Shown: positions 18,750 to 28,060 of the stretch, piece by piece
Layout: each line of letters opens with the position of its first letter
Numbering within the stretch: the stretch's first letter is position 1
Source: Calothrix sp. MO_167.B12
GTDB taxonomy: Bacteria > Cyanobacteriota > Cyanobacteriia > Cyanobacteriales > Nostocaceae
DNA length: 49,301 bases
Assembly (NCBI GenBank): GCA_030066045.1
Contig: JASJCJ010000062.1
Coordinates: 1-49,301 of the forward strand
Reading direction: 5' to 3'
The notes under the pieces: model-generated
Databases searched by the model: none
What the model was told of the DNA's origin: nothing
Seen by the model: the letters and a program-made list of their open reading frames with translations, nothing else
Program-made: the position numbers and the translations under genes

Positions 18750-19112
18750 ATTGTTGGCTAAATTAGTGAGGAGACGAATGGCTAAAATTTAATCAGCAAT
18801 GTTCCTTGTTCCTTGTTCCTTGTTCCTTCGGAACCGCTACAGGAATGGAACCCCCGAGGGCGTGATGCTCTCTTCAAGAGCTACCCAAGGGGCGATGTTC
18901 CGAGGGAGCCGGCGAGGGCGATGTTCTTTGAGAACCGCTACGCGATGCTCCACAGGAGCCGCCTTACAGCGATCGCATATTCGGTGAAAGTGGAACTTTT
19001 CCATTCTCAAAATGATTTCAGCATCAGCAGCAAGCTGCATGGAGAAAAACTCCCACATTGTTGCCTGAATAACTTCCATTTGCAGGTGTCTCACACAAAT
19101 TAACTCAGAGTC
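18750..19112. other. Intergenic region with palindromic repeats, no gene
   Basis: Holds a tandem of CCTTGTTCCTTGTT units and REP-like GC-rich pieces (CGGAACCGCTAC, GAGGGCGATGTTC, GAACCGCTACGCGATG). Open frames here are repeats, not genes. The TldE start lies at its right edge. Confidence 0.6.
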
Positions 19113-20426
19113 ATGGCGTTTAAACAGTTACCACAAGATACCCTAGCGGAACAACTGCTGGAATTAGCCATCAAATTTGGGGCAGAAGCTGCTGAAGTTT
19201 ATCAGTCGCGATCACTTTCTCGACCTGTGTTTTTTGAAGGCAATCGCTTGAAACAAATAGAAACCAATGAAGCTGAAGGTATGGCTTTAAGATTATGGCG
19301 CGATGGATGCCCAGGTATCGCAGTTGCCTATGGTCTTGTGGAGCCAGTTTCTTTGGTGGAGCGTGCTTTAGCTTTAAGTCAACTCAATGCACCAGAATTA
19401 ATGGAGATTGGTAGTAATTTTCAGCCTGCTTACCCAAATTTAGGTGAAGATGTACCCATAGAGAAGTTGGTAGAGTGGGGTCAGCAAACTATTGAGTTGA
19501 TCCGTCAAGTCTATCCAAATGCGATTTGTAATGGCGATTGGGAATGTGATAGTGAAACCACCAGATTGGTCAACACCAAAGGTTTAGATTGTTATTACAC
19601 TGACACTACCTTGAGTTCTTATATTTCTGCCGAGTGGGTGCGGGGTGAGGATTTTTTAAGCGTATCAGATGGTGAAACCAAACGGGGTGTGTTGCAACCA
19701 GAAAAGATGGCTGCCCAAATTTTACAACGTCTAGCTTGGGCAGAGGACAGAGCAACCCCTCCCAATGGTCGCGTGCCGATATTATTTACCTCCAAAGCCT
19801 CTGATATGCTCTGGGGGACTGTACAGTCAGCTTTAAATGGTAAGCGCGTATTGGAAAGAGCTTCCCCCTGGGCAGAAAGAATTGGGGAACAAGTAACTTC
19901 TCCCGCTCTCACCCTGTACCAAGATCCTCAAGCAGGTCCCTATAGCTGCCCCTTTGATGATGAAGGCACTCCCAGCAAGCCTATAGTATTTATTGAAAAC
20001 GGAATTTTACAGAATTTTTACTGCGATCGCACCATTAGCAGACCATTGGGCATTAGTTCTACAGGCAATGGTTTTCGTCCCGATTTAGGTAGTTACCCCA
20101 CCCCTAGCTTGTTTAATTTCCTCATCCAGCCCGGTTTAACAACTCTACAAGAATTAATTACACAGATGGATGATGGCTTAATTGTAGATCAAATGCTAGG
20201 TGGTGGCGGTGGTATGTCCGGTGATTTTTCCATCAATGTTGATTTGGGTTACCAGGTCAAAAATGGTCAAGTAATTGGGCGCGTCAAAGATACTATGGTA
20301 ACTGGTAATATTTATAGTGCCCTCAAGCAGTTGGTAAAATTAGGTAGTGATGCTGATTGGAATGGCTCTTGTTACACGCCATCTCTAATAGTTGAGGGAC
20401 TATCGGTTATAGGTAAAACTGATTGA
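19113..20426 (+). CDS. pmbA: TldD/PmbA family metallopeptidase homologue (TldE/PmbA-like)
   Basis: A 437-aa protein with the family opening AEQLLELAIKFGAEAAEVYQSRSL, the nucleic-acid-like fold segment FFEGNRLKQIETNEAEGMALRLW, and the C-terminal half FDDEGTPSKPIVFIENGILQNFYCDR...GNGFRPDLGSYPTPSLFNF and GGGGGMSGDFSINVDLGY. I see no HExxxH zinc motif, so it fits the TldE/PmbA subunit, not the catalytic TldD. The complex trims linear or cyclic peptides, for instance in RiPP maturation and antitoxin turnover. No tldD is adjacent. Confidence 0.85.
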   Translation: MAFKQLPQDTLAEQLLELAIKFGAEAAEVYQSRSLSRPVFFEGNRLKQIETNEAEGMALRLWRDGCPGIAVAYGLVEPVSLVERALALSQLNAPELMEIGSNFQPAYPNLGEDVPIEKLVEWGQQTIELIRQVYPNAICNGDWECDSETTRLVNTKGLDCYYTDTTLSSYISAEWVRGEDFLSVSDGETKRGVLQPEKMAAQILQRLAWAEDRATPPNGRVPILFTSKASDMLWGTVQSALNGKRVLERASPWAERIGEQVTSPALTLYQDPQAGPYSCPFDDEGTPSKPIVFIENGILQNFYCDRTISRPLGISSTGNGFRPDLGSYPTPSLFNFLIQPGLTTLQELITQMDDGLIVDQMLGGGGGMSGDFSINVDLGYQVKNGQVIGRVKDTMVTGNIYSALKQLVKLGSDADWNGSCYTPSLIVEGLSVIGKTD

Positions 20427-20442
20427 TTATCCTTACTTATTT

Positions 20443-20658
20443 AGGGCTTGCTGAATAATTGAAAAATATTGATGTATCAATGCTTTGAGGCTATTTGATC
20501 GAGAAATAAGTGCAAGTCAATTAGGAGTTTCAACCGAAAATCCTTGCATCTGTTATTTTTTTTGGTCAAAAGAATAAAAATAAAGAGGCACCGAACTATT
20601 GCCTATTGCCTATTCCCTATTCCCTACCCCCACCAAAAGACTTTTTCAGCAAGCCCTA
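20443..20658. mobile_element. MITE family B, copy 3 (inverted)
   Basis: Opposite orientation to the other copies: AGGGCTTGCTGAATAATT on the left and TTTTTCAGCAAGCCCTA on the right. Internal TTGCCTATTGCCTATTCCCT is the tandem tract in reverse. Confidence 0.8.
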
Positions 20659-20878
20659 TTTAGATAATGGTGATACAGACCATAATTTTGAAAATATCTA
20701 TAATTAGTAATTTAAAATATTGTTTCTTGCAATCAGTATTTTTACTGGGTACGCTGACAATAAATGGGCTTTTATCAATTAATTGTTAGGGTTTCTTTCG
20801 TTAATTTTACCGTTGTAACAAGTTCAAAAACAGGAAATCCTAATATATAGAAACCGTGTGTGATGCCCACAAAAACTG

Positions 20879-22195
20879 ATGGAAGAGACACGTAAAATCT
20901 TAGTGGTTAGTAGGGACAAAGAAGACTATGGCTTACTGTGTAAAGTTTTTAGTCAAATAGATATATCCCTGGCAGTATCTGCGGTAGATGACATAGATGA
21001 CGAAAAAAGTATTATCCTCCCCAAGAGCCACGGCGCGATGCTCGTCCTTGACGATACTTTGCATAGTACACCCTATGATTGTATTTTTCTCAACCATCAC
21101 TTACCAGAAGATAATGCTCTCACCACAATTAAACAATTACAGTCGGCAGCAATTAAAGTCCCCATCATAGTCATAATTGATGGGAATAATGAACAAGATG
21201 TTACACAAATAATTGCTAGTGGTGCCACTGAATACATCAGTAAATCCGATCTATGTGCCACAACATTGGCAAAGATTTTACGTCTATGTATCCGGCTTGG
21301 CGATGCAGAAAAGCAAGTTGCACAGACTACACAAAATCTCCAAGAAAGTAATGAATTAATCAGTTGTCAGAACCAAGAATTAGCAGTACAAAAAGAGTTA
21401 ATTCAATTGCAACACCTAAAATTACTAGAAGTCTCACAGTTACAGTCACAGTTCTTGGGAGCCATATCCCATGAATTGCGAACGCCAATGAATGCAGTCA
21501 TTGGCTTTGCTCAACTATTGCTGCGTCCCAATTTTCATCAATTAACTCTTCAACAAAAAGATATGGTGGAACGCATCCTCAATAATGGTAAACATTTATT
21601 GATGCTGTTAAATGAAGTACTTGAGTTTTCTGGTTTGGAAAATGGGGATATTACCCTCAAGCCAGAACTATTCGATCTATCACAGTTGATTAAAACTAGC
21701 ATTGCACAAATCCGTTCCCTCGCAGATGAGAAGCAGTTATCTATTGTGATTCGCAATCAATTGCAAAATAATCTAGTATTTAATGATAAAAATAAAATGA
21801 AGCAGGTATTCACCAATCTGCTGTCAAATGCCATTAAATTTACAGAATCTGGTTCTATTTGTATCGAAATTGCCGAATTAACAGGAAATCAATTAGCGAT
21901 CGCCATCCAAGATACTGGCATTGGCATTGCAACTGCGGATCTCGAACGCATTTTTGAACCTTTTTGTCAAGTAGATCAAGGTAACAGTCGTAAGTATGCT
22001 GGTACTGGTCTAGGTTTAGCGATCGCCCATTCTCTGGTACAAATTATGTGTGGGACAATCACTGTCAATAGCCAACTGGGAGAAGGTTCAGTTTTTCGAG
22101 TAGAACTACCTCGTCAAATATCATCTCCGATGTCACAGCAAATTAAGGAGGTATCTTCAACCCAGGTAGTACATTCCTGTAGAAAACTTTTTTGA
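20879..22195 (+). CDS. Hybrid sensor histidine kinase with N-terminal pseudo-receiver
   Basis: A 438-aa protein. Residues 1-145 are a receiver-like domain. The phospho-acceptor Asp at the end of strand 3 appears to be Asn (YDCIFLNHHLPEDN), so phosphotransfer there is unlikely. A coiled coil (TTQNLQESNELISCQNQ...) leads to HisKA with SHELRTPMNAVIGF, where the His is the phosphorylation site. HATPase_c follows with N-box NLLSNAIKF, G1 DTGIGI, F-box IFEPF and G2 YAGTGLGLAI. There is no membrane segment, so it is a soluble kinase; the signal and the partner response regulator are unknown. A 40-residue tail after the kinase carries no domain. Confidence 0.9.
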   Translation: MEETRKILVVSRDKEDYGLLCKVFSQIDISLAVSAVDDIDDEKSIILPKSHGAMLVLDDTLHSTPYDCIFLNHHLPEDNALTTIKQLQSAAIKVPIIVIIDGNNEQDVTQIIASGATEYISKSDLCATTLAKILRLCIRLGDAEKQVAQTTQNLQESNELISCQNQELAVQKELIQLQHLKLLEVSQLQSQFLGAISHELRTPMNAVIGFAQLLLRPNFHQLTLQQKDMVERILNNGKHLLMLLNEVLEFSGLENGDITLKPELFDLSQLIKTSIAQIRSLADEKQLSIVIRNQLQNNLVFNDKNKMKQVFTNLLSNAIKFTESGSICIEIAELTGNQLAIAIQDTGIGIATADLERIFEPFCQVDQGNSRKYAGTGLGLAIAHSLVQIMCGTITVNSQLGEGSVFRVELPRQISSPMSQQIKEVSSTQVVHSCRKLF

Positions 22196-22297
22196 CGTAC
22201 TCCCTGGGATAAATCCGCAGGGATTCTCAAAGGATATTACCAGGCAGGATGAATCCGTGCCTGTGCACCCTTCTTCCTGCTTCTTAGACTCTTAACT

Positions 22298-22520
22298 AGG
22301 GCTTGCTGAAAAAGTCACGATTGTGGGGGTAGGCAACAGGCAACAGGCAACAGGCAACAGGCAACAGTTTCAGCCTTATTTTTAGTGGTTTTTTGTACCA
22401 GAATAAATTAGAAATGCAAGGATTTTAAACCTCAAATCCTTATTTACTTGCACTTATTCCTGGAAAAATAGCCTGAAAGAATTGATAAATCAATATTTTA
22501 TAGTTATTCAGCAGACCCTA
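22298..22520. mobile_element. MITE family B, copy 4
   Basis: AGGGCTTGCTGAAAAAGTC at the left end and TATTCAGCAGACCCTA at the right. The tandem tract is GGCAACA x5, diverged from the GGCAATA of copies 1 and 2. 22520-22799 contains a GC-rich palindrome field (TCGGAGACGCTCCGCG) with no gene. Confidence 0.85.
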
Positions 22521-22799
22521 ACTAGACTGTCACCAGTCCCCGTCAGAACGTCTCCACAGGCAATTTGCTCCACGCTGCGTCCCAGCGCGTTGGCCCCTTC
22601 GGGTATCTCCTTCGGAGACGCTCCGCGAACGCAGTCGCCTGCTGAGGGAAACCCTCGTGATAAATCCCTTTGAGTCGGGTTTCATCCCCTGGTTAAAAAC
22701 GAGCGGGGTTCTCACCCTCCCATTATATTTTGATAGAACTAGATTAAATCGCCAAATTATTTACTAAACTTGTTCATAGTTTTTCAGTGTGAGGAAGTT

Positions 22800-23411
22800 A
22801 TGTGGAAAGTTACAGAGTTTGGTAACTTAGTAGGTGTGTCAGCATCCACGCTTCGCCGTTGGGAGCAGGAAGGCAAATTAATCCCAGAGCGCACTTTGGG
22901 CAATCAGCGAATCTATACTGAATCGCATTTAGCTGCTGCCAGAAGCCTTAAAACAGGTAAATACCCTGACAAAGTAGTGATATATTGTCGAGTCTCTTGC
23001 AGCAACCAAAAAGATGACTTGCAAAACCAAGCTAAGGCAATGGAACAGTTTTGCTTGGCTCAAGGTGTTTCAGTTACACAGACGATACAGGAAATTGGTG
23101 GAGGTTTAAACTTTAAGCGTCCAAAATTCCTGCAAATTATCAAATGGGCAATTCAAGGGGAATTGAGGTTATTATATGTAGCTCATAAAGATCGCCTGTG
23201 CAGATTCGGATTTGAATTGGTTGAGCAAATTGTGGTTTGGGGAGGGGGTTCAGTGATTATTGCTAATGCAGAAACATTGTCTCCCCATGAAGAATTGACT
23301 CAAGACCTACTGACGATAGTTCACTGTTTTAGCTCTCGCCTTGACGGACTTCGTAAATATAAAGCCAAAATGAAAAAGATTGTAGAGGGGATTGATCCAT
23401 GTTCAGAATAA
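22800..23411 (+). CDS. tnpA: IS607-family serine recombinase TnpA
   Basis: About 203 aa from the ATG at 22800, which has GAGG eight bases upstream; the frame upstream adds ten residues of doubtful status. An N-terminal MerR-like helix-turn-helix (VSASTLRRWEQEGKLIPER...NQRIYTESHL) is followed by a serine resolvase domain: VIYCRVSCSNQKDDLQNQ with the nucleophilic Ser, then GGLNFKRPKF and YVAHKDRLCRFGFE. The C-terminal helix is charged. This is the IS607 TnpA type. No tnpB follows, so this is a solo recombinase or a decayed element. It may still act on IS607 ends in trans. Confidence 0.9.
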   Translation: MWKVTEFGNLVGVSASTLRRWEQEGKLIPERTLGNQRIYTESHLAAARSLKTGKYPDKVVIYCRVSCSNQKDDLQNQAKAMEQFCLAQGVSVTQTIQEIGGGLNFKRPKFLQIIKWAIQGELRLLYVAHKDRLCRFGFELVEQIVVWGGGSVIIANAETLSPHEELTQDLLTIVHCFSSRLDGLRKYKAKMKKIVEGIDPCSE

Positions 23412-23475
23412 GACAAGTACTAATTAAAGCTTGCTGAAAAAGTCTTTGGATGATGGTAGGGAACTCTTAACAGTT

Positions 23476-26409
23476 TCAATGAGGTGATTTTGCCCATAAG
23501 GAAACAATTGTTCCATCTCCAAAAAGAGAATTTACAGGCTTGATACCAATTATTGTTTGGTCAAACTCGTTCATGGTTAGCTGCCCCAAGGAGAATTCAT
23601 CTGGGAGGCTAGAAGTATCTGTATCAATGGGTAATTGAGTCAAGCTATGAGTATCAACAGATACTGATGTACTTGATTGTGCTGTGACACTATTACTGCG
23701 TAATCCACCAAAAATCAACCCATCATTGGGAGCAAATTCAACCGGACCTAAATCCACCGTACCGTTGACAATGCGATCGCTTCCTTGACTATCAACTGGT
23801 AGTAGCTCAGTAATATTACCATCACCATCAATATCAAAAATATCAAAGATAAGCCACCTATTAGCACCAGCATCAACCACGGGACTGTCTGCCGTTGGTA
23901 CATACAACCCATTACCTAAGGACAATAGATTAGGGGTAACATTGAGCAAGTTAGAATTATCACTCCATGTCGATAAATTTTCGAGCTTACTCACTAGGCT
24001 ATGGTGGGCAGCCACCGGAGCCGCACCGCCATAATCTGCGGTGACCTGACCGTTACCAGTAACAGTGTTAGCCAGGATACTATTGTAGATTTTAAATTTA
24101 GCTGGCGCGGTGAGAGTGTCATCAAGCACATCATCCAAGGGTGGCGATATATAAACGGCTGATGTACCTGTGCCGTTTTGATTGCTATCTGCCACATTAC
24201 CCATAGCAATACTATTGATCATCGTGACCTGAGCAGCAGGGCGACCCTCATTCTTGGGGGCTGCATAAATAGCTGCCCCTGCCAATGCAGATTGGTTATG
24301 ATTCAGGTGGGTGTTAACAATATCGACTTCGGAGCCTTGGTCAGCAAGTATACCCCCTGCATTACCTAATAAAGATTCATTGTTGTTAACCTGACTATTG
24401 ACCAGTTTTAACACCCCTGGTGACGTGAGGACAGGTAGTTCTCGTCCTAGGGCAACTAAAATTCCCCCACCACCGTAAACAGCCTTATTACCAAGAAACT
24501 TGGTATTGACAACATTTGCCTGACTGCCTTCAATATGTAGTCCCCCGCCTTGACCATAAATACCTAGTTGGGGATTTGCTTTGTCTCCAGCCTGGTTTTC
24601 TATGAAATTACTGTTAACAATGTCAAGTTCCACACCATCAATAGCTCGGACAGCTCCACCCGAATCACCAGCACTATTGTTACGTGCGTTAATGCCATCG
24701 AGGTGAATAGTGGCATAACCTAGGGTATTTGAATAAAGGTCTAGCACCCCTGCATCGTCTTCTGCCCGGTTGTGATTAAATTCGCTGTCGGTAATTTTTA
24801 GCTCAATCTGCCGATCTGTGCCTTTGACATCAAAAACCCCCCCATCTTGGGCGGCTCGGTTTTCGGTTGCAATCACCTGATGCCAAGAGTGATTACCTCC
24901 ATCTAGAATACCTACACCCCCATCTCCGGTTACTTGCGGATCTTGAGCGGCACCAGTTGCTTGATTGCCCACAAAACGAACATGGCTCCAGTGAGTATTA
25001 CCTCTCCGGAGTTTCATAGCACCACCATCACCTTGACTAATATTGCCCACAAACCAGGCATTACTGACGGTGGTTTCATTTGTATCGCTAAAAGAAATAG
25101 CTCCACCAAACAGTCTGGTGGTGTTCTCCGTAAAATGTACGTGATCTAGATTATGGTTTGTACCGCCAACAAGTCTCATGGCACCACCAGTTTCCGAGGC
25201 TGAATTGTGCAAGAACTGAGTATGTTTGAGATTAACTGTAGTTCCATAGAAACTAGCTATGGCACCACCAGAACCACCACGAGCGACATTTACCTTGTTG
25301 TCTGTAAAATTAGCTTGTTGGATATTCAGATTACTAAAATTGGTAGCAAAAATAGCACCACCACTGGCATCTTGACTGCCAATGACACTGTTATTTATAA
25401 AAGACGAGTTGTGAACGACTGTAATATTGGCTTTTTCGCCGTAGATTGCACCACCCCCCAAGTTACTATTAACAGCCTTATTATCTTCAAAGCGGCTGCC
25501 GCTAATATTGATCACAGTGCGATCGCTATTTTCACCTTGGCTGTATATGGCACCGCCGCCAGGACCCCTCTCGGTGGTATTATTTCTAAAGGTGCTACCC
25601 CCAATTTCAATCCCTACTCCCCCTTGACTGCCAATACCACCACCACCATTTCTACTGGTATTGTTGACAATAATGCTGTCCTGTACATTCAGCGCAATCT
25701 GCTTGGTGCCCTCTTCTATGGCAAAAATGCCACCCCCTTTATGGTGGGCATCGTTGTCAGCAATTTGACTCTTTTCAATATTGATAGTGGCTTTGTTTTT
25801 GGCAAAAACCCCACCCCCAAAATAATGGGCTGTGTTCTGAGTTACCTGGCTATCGTCAAGATTAAGGGTACCATTAGAGACATAAATACCGGCTCCCTTA
25901 CCTGCTTCATTCTTGGTAACTGTGGAGTCTTGCAGATTGACGGTACTATCGCCATTGATAAAAAGACCAGCACCACTGCCTTGAGAAGACTGTTTACCCC
26001 CTGTAATAATCACATTATTGAGGGTTAAGGTTGATTTTCCCCAAACATGAAATACACTATCCCTATCAGTTAAACCACTGGCATCAATAGTAGCTTGGGT
26101 ATCACCACCAATGGTTTCGATAGTAACATTACTACCGTTGAAAATATCTAGATCCCCAGTTTGAGAAAAATGTTCGCGGCTGCCGTCAAGGGTTAGTTTA
26201 TAGGTTTCTCCCGCCTGTAACTGAATGCGGTACTGCTGGGTAGGATTCTCAACTGCAAGGAGAATGGCATCTCTCAAGGATAAACCCGTACCCTTAGTGC
26301 TTGCGTCATTTTCATCTTTCAATGTAGTTACTTGAAGAGTAACAATCTCTTCACTCCTGGCTCTAGAAGAATTGATGACACCAGGAAGGAAATTTGTTGT
26401 TGTAGCCAT
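23476..26409 (-). CDS. Right-handed parallel beta-helix repeat protein, CSLREAI-type start
   Basis: About 977 aa from ATG at 26409, with GAGGAG upstream. The N-terminal block (GTGLSLRDAILLAVENPTQQYRIQLQAGETYKL...SNVTIETIGGDTQATIDASG) is the start domain of choice-of-anchor/polymorphic beta-helix proteins. More than 20 repeats of the form NNTA..GGGVFA, GGAIY, SQGSGAGLF follow and stack a beta-solenoid. A non-repetitive tail of about 150 residues follows LVSKLENLS. No signal peptide is seen, so export could be by a C-terminal type I signal, which I cannot prove. It is probably a surface or extracellular adhesin or enzyme; the repeats give no substrate clue. Confidence 0.75.
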   Translation of the reverse strand: MATTTNFLPGVINSSRARSEEIVTLQVTTLKDENDASTKGTGLSLRDAILLAVENPTQQYRIQLQAGETYKLTLDGSREHFSQTGDLDIFNGSNVTIETIGGDTQATIDASGLTDRDSVFHVWGKSTLTLNNVIITGGKQSSQGSGAGLFINGDSTVNLQDSTVTKNEAGKGAGIYVSNGTLNLDDSQVTQNTAHYFGGGVFAKNKATINIEKSQIADNDAHHKGGGIFAIEEGTKQIALNVQDSIIVNNTSRNGGGGIGSQGGVGIEIGGSTFRNNTTERGPGGGAIYSQGENSDRTVINISGSRFEDNKAVNSNLGGGAIYGEKANITVVHNSSFINNSVIGSQDASGGAIFATNFSNLNIQQANFTDNKVNVARGGSGGAIASFYGTTVNLKHTQFLHNSASETGGAMRLVGGTNHNLDHVHFTENTTRLFGGAISFSDTNETTVSNAWFVGNISQGDGGAMKLRRGNTHWSHVRFVGNQATGAAQDPQVTGDGGVGILDGGNHSWHQVIATENRAAQDGGVFDVKGTDRQIELKITDSEFNHNRAEDDAGVLDLYSNTLGYATIHLDGINARNNSAGDSGGAVRAIDGVELDIVNSNFIENQAGDKANPQLGIYGQGGGLHIEGSQANVVNTKFLGNKAVYGGGGILVALGRELPVLTSPGVLKLVNSQVNNNESLLGNAGGILADQGSEVDIVNTHLNHNQSALAGAAIYAAPKNEGRPAAQVTMINSIAMGNVADSNQNGTGTSAVYISPPLDDVLDDTLTAPAKFKIYNSILANTVTGNGQVTADYGGAAPVAAHHSLVSKLENLSTWSDNSNLLNVTPNLLSLGNGLYVPTADSPVVDAGANRWLIFDIFDIDGDGNITELLPVDSQGSDRIVNGTVDLGPVEFAPNDGLIFGGLRSNSVTAQSSTSVSVDTHSLTQLPIDTDTSSLPDEFSLGQLTMNEFDQTIIGIKPVNSLFGDGTIVSLWAKSPH

Positions 26410-27036
26410 GAGCAAATTATCTCCTCAAAAATGTTTTGAGCAAATTGATGTATACTTTACTATTGTTAAAAATGATTATTGCTAAAAGCTGTGATTATTT
26501 ACGTTTCTCTGTAAATAGCTTCCATTCCCACGGTTTTATTTTCGTATTTATACTCAAAAACAAAGACACAATCTCAACTGTCTATTAATAAGTCACTAGT
26601 AAAGGGTAGTTAAGTAGGGCATTACAGTTCATAAAGAAGGACAGAATCAAATCTGTCATATAAGCTGTTAAGCGTTTAAATTGTATACATCAAGTGGGCA
26701 GGATACCCGCACTACAATCACCTGATTTTTTACTTTATATAATTTAGCTGCATATCAACTTAGGACTCATATTTGATTTTTGAAACAATTTCGGTACACT
26801 TTCTGTTTCCTATTCCCTATTCCCTATCATCACCAATGATTTCACAAATCAAACCATCCTATATAGCTTGTATAGTGGTACGTAACTACGTTAGGACATT
26901 TTTGAGAGCTACAACCCTTGATTAGTAAGCTTATTACTTATTACTTATTACTTGCGCGTAGCGCTATAAGTACCTTGCTTTTCCATATTCCACCTACCCT
27001 AGATAAATCAGGTGCAAAAAAATTTTCCCTAGGGTG
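26410..27036. other. Gene-free gap upstream of the Ro locus
   Basis: AT-rich region with a solo end of MITE family C at about 26761-26784 (TTTGATTTTTGAA), a palindrome fragment like the family A interior (GGGCAGGATACCCGC, 26695-26710) and tandem TTACTTATTACTTA near 26935. No coding region is supported. Confidence 0.6.
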
Positions 27037-27065
27037 TTGACAATTTTGTATTACGTATGTAGTAT
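27037..27065 (+). promoter_or_regulatory. Sigma-70-type promoter of the Ro locus
   Basis: TTGACA at 27037-27042, 17-base spacer, TAGTAT at 27060-27065. This is near consensus with exact spacing. It drives the 66-aa gene and, if nothing stops transcription, the RNA array and the Ro gene. Confidence 0.7.
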
Positions 27066-27124
27066 ATAAATATGGACGGGCAAAGATGATATTTCAATCA
27101 ATCATCTAGCCCAGAGCAGATTAG

Positions 27125-27355
<231 letters not shown>

Positions 27356-27381
27356 TAATTTTTTAATTAATTATTGTCATC

Positions 27382-27552
27382 TGCGCCCTAACTAACAAAA
27401 GCATACACACATTTAGGGATCTGGTTTCCTAACGGAATTGTAGGTACCCTGCGGGAAGCAAGCTACGACTCCTACTAAAGACGGAAGTCTTTATGGTGGA
27501 ATTTGGTAGACACGTCAGAATTTGTGAATTTAGCTTTTATGATTTGCGCGGA
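27382..27552 (+). ncRNA. Y-RNA-like element 1, permuted tRNA mimic
   Basis: The terminal stem pairs GCGC with GCGC and CAAAAGC with GCTTTT, around the loop strand CCTAACTAA. The insert is a circularly permuted tRNA body. T-stem GTAGG/CCTAC (27440-27444, 27471-27475) has an expanded loop containing a small hairpin. It is followed by TAAAGAC-GGAA-GTCTTTA (27476-27493), an acceptor stem of 7 bp closed by a tetraloop. Positions 8-9 (TG) and a D-arm like that of tRNA-Leu (GGTGGAATTTGGTAGACACG) come next. It has no anticodon arm of its own. Confidence 0.8.
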
Positions 27553-27601
27553 TGATTAAACAGGCAAATTATGAATCAAAAAAATCCGAAAAATTCAATT
27601 T

Positions 27602-27630
27602 TTGACTTCTAGAAATACCAAAGCTATAAA
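27602..27630 (+). promoter_or_regulatory. Internal promoter ahead of the RNA array
   Basis: TTGACT at 27602-27607, exact 17-base spacer, TATAAA at 27625-27630. It lies in the 130-base spacer between elements 1 and 2. This would allow elements 2-10 and the Ro gene to be made separately from the 66-aa gene. Confidence 0.6.
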
Positions 27631-27682
27631 TAACTTTTCTGAACCTTGATAATTAAATATAGTAAGTAATTAAGGCAACTAG

Positions 27683-27788
27683 CCCTGCATCCTCACAGGT
27701 AAAGCTTACATACATCTGACTGAAAATCAGAGCCATCCGACCGAAAATCGGACTATGTTCCATAGTAGCTTTTCCGACTTATGCGGGG
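27683..27788 (+). ncRNA. Y-RNA-like element 2, two-hairpin insert
   Basis: Outer helix CCCTGCAT / ATGCGGGG and inner helix AAAGCT / AGCTTT flank the loop strands (CCTCACAGGT against TCCGACTT). GCAT/ATGC here replaces GCGC/GCGC of other units, a compensatory change. The insert after TACATA is two small hairpins, CTGA-CTGAAAA-TCAG and CCGA-CCGAAAA-TCGG (unverified loops), with no tRNA look. Confidence 0.75.
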
Positions 27789-27799
27789 TTATAAAAAAT

Positions 27800-27924
27800 C
27801 ACTCCGTGCCCCAACTTTGAAAGCTTACATACTAGCTCACTGGTAGAGCATTACCATCAAGAGGTAATGGTTACAGGTTCGATTCCTGTGTATATTACAC
27901 AGCTTTCTTAACTTGCATGGAGTG
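27800..27924 (+). ncRNA. Y-RNA-like element 3, tRNA mimic in normal order
   Basis: Outer helix CACTCCGTGC / GCATGGAGTG (10 bp with one G-U) and inner helix GAAAGCT / AGCTTTC. The insert is tRNA-like: D-arm GCTC...GAGC (27835-27849), anticodon arm TTACC-ATCAAGA-GGTAA (27851-27867, U at the position-33 site, anticodon CAA) and T-arm ACAGG-TTCGATT-CCTGT (27873-27889). The conserved TACATAC at the 5' side would pair with GTATAT at the 3' side, so the conserved arm doubles as the acceptor strand. One mismatch remains. Confidence 0.82.
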
Positions 27925-27957
27925 ACTAATAAATTATGAATTATTAATTATTAATAG

Positions 27958-28040
27958 TCCCGTGCCCTCATGAGTAAAGCATACATACTTTAAAAATACA
28001 GTTAAAAAAGTAAACTCCGGCTTTACCAACTTGCATGGGA
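27958..28040 (+). ncRNA. Y-RNA-like element 4, minimal unit
   Basis: At 83 bases the shortest but one. Outer helix TCCCGTGC / GCATGGGA, inner helix AAAGC / GCTTT. Loop strands CCTCATGAGT and ACCAACTT. The insert is A-rich (TTTAAAAATACAGTTAAAAAAG) with no clear fold, perhaps degraded or a bare platform. Confidence 0.75.
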
Positions 28041-28060
28041 TTCCCAACAATAAATTTCAA

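Noticed and set aside
22530-22715. 61-aa minus-strand frame ending WRRSDGDW
   Set aside because: Text of a GC-rich dispersed palindrome seen in many cyanobacterial intergenic regions, not a gene.
25207-26028. 273-aa frame on the plus strand
   Set aside because: Antisense to the repetitive beta-helix gene; it exists because the repeats avoid stops in that frame.
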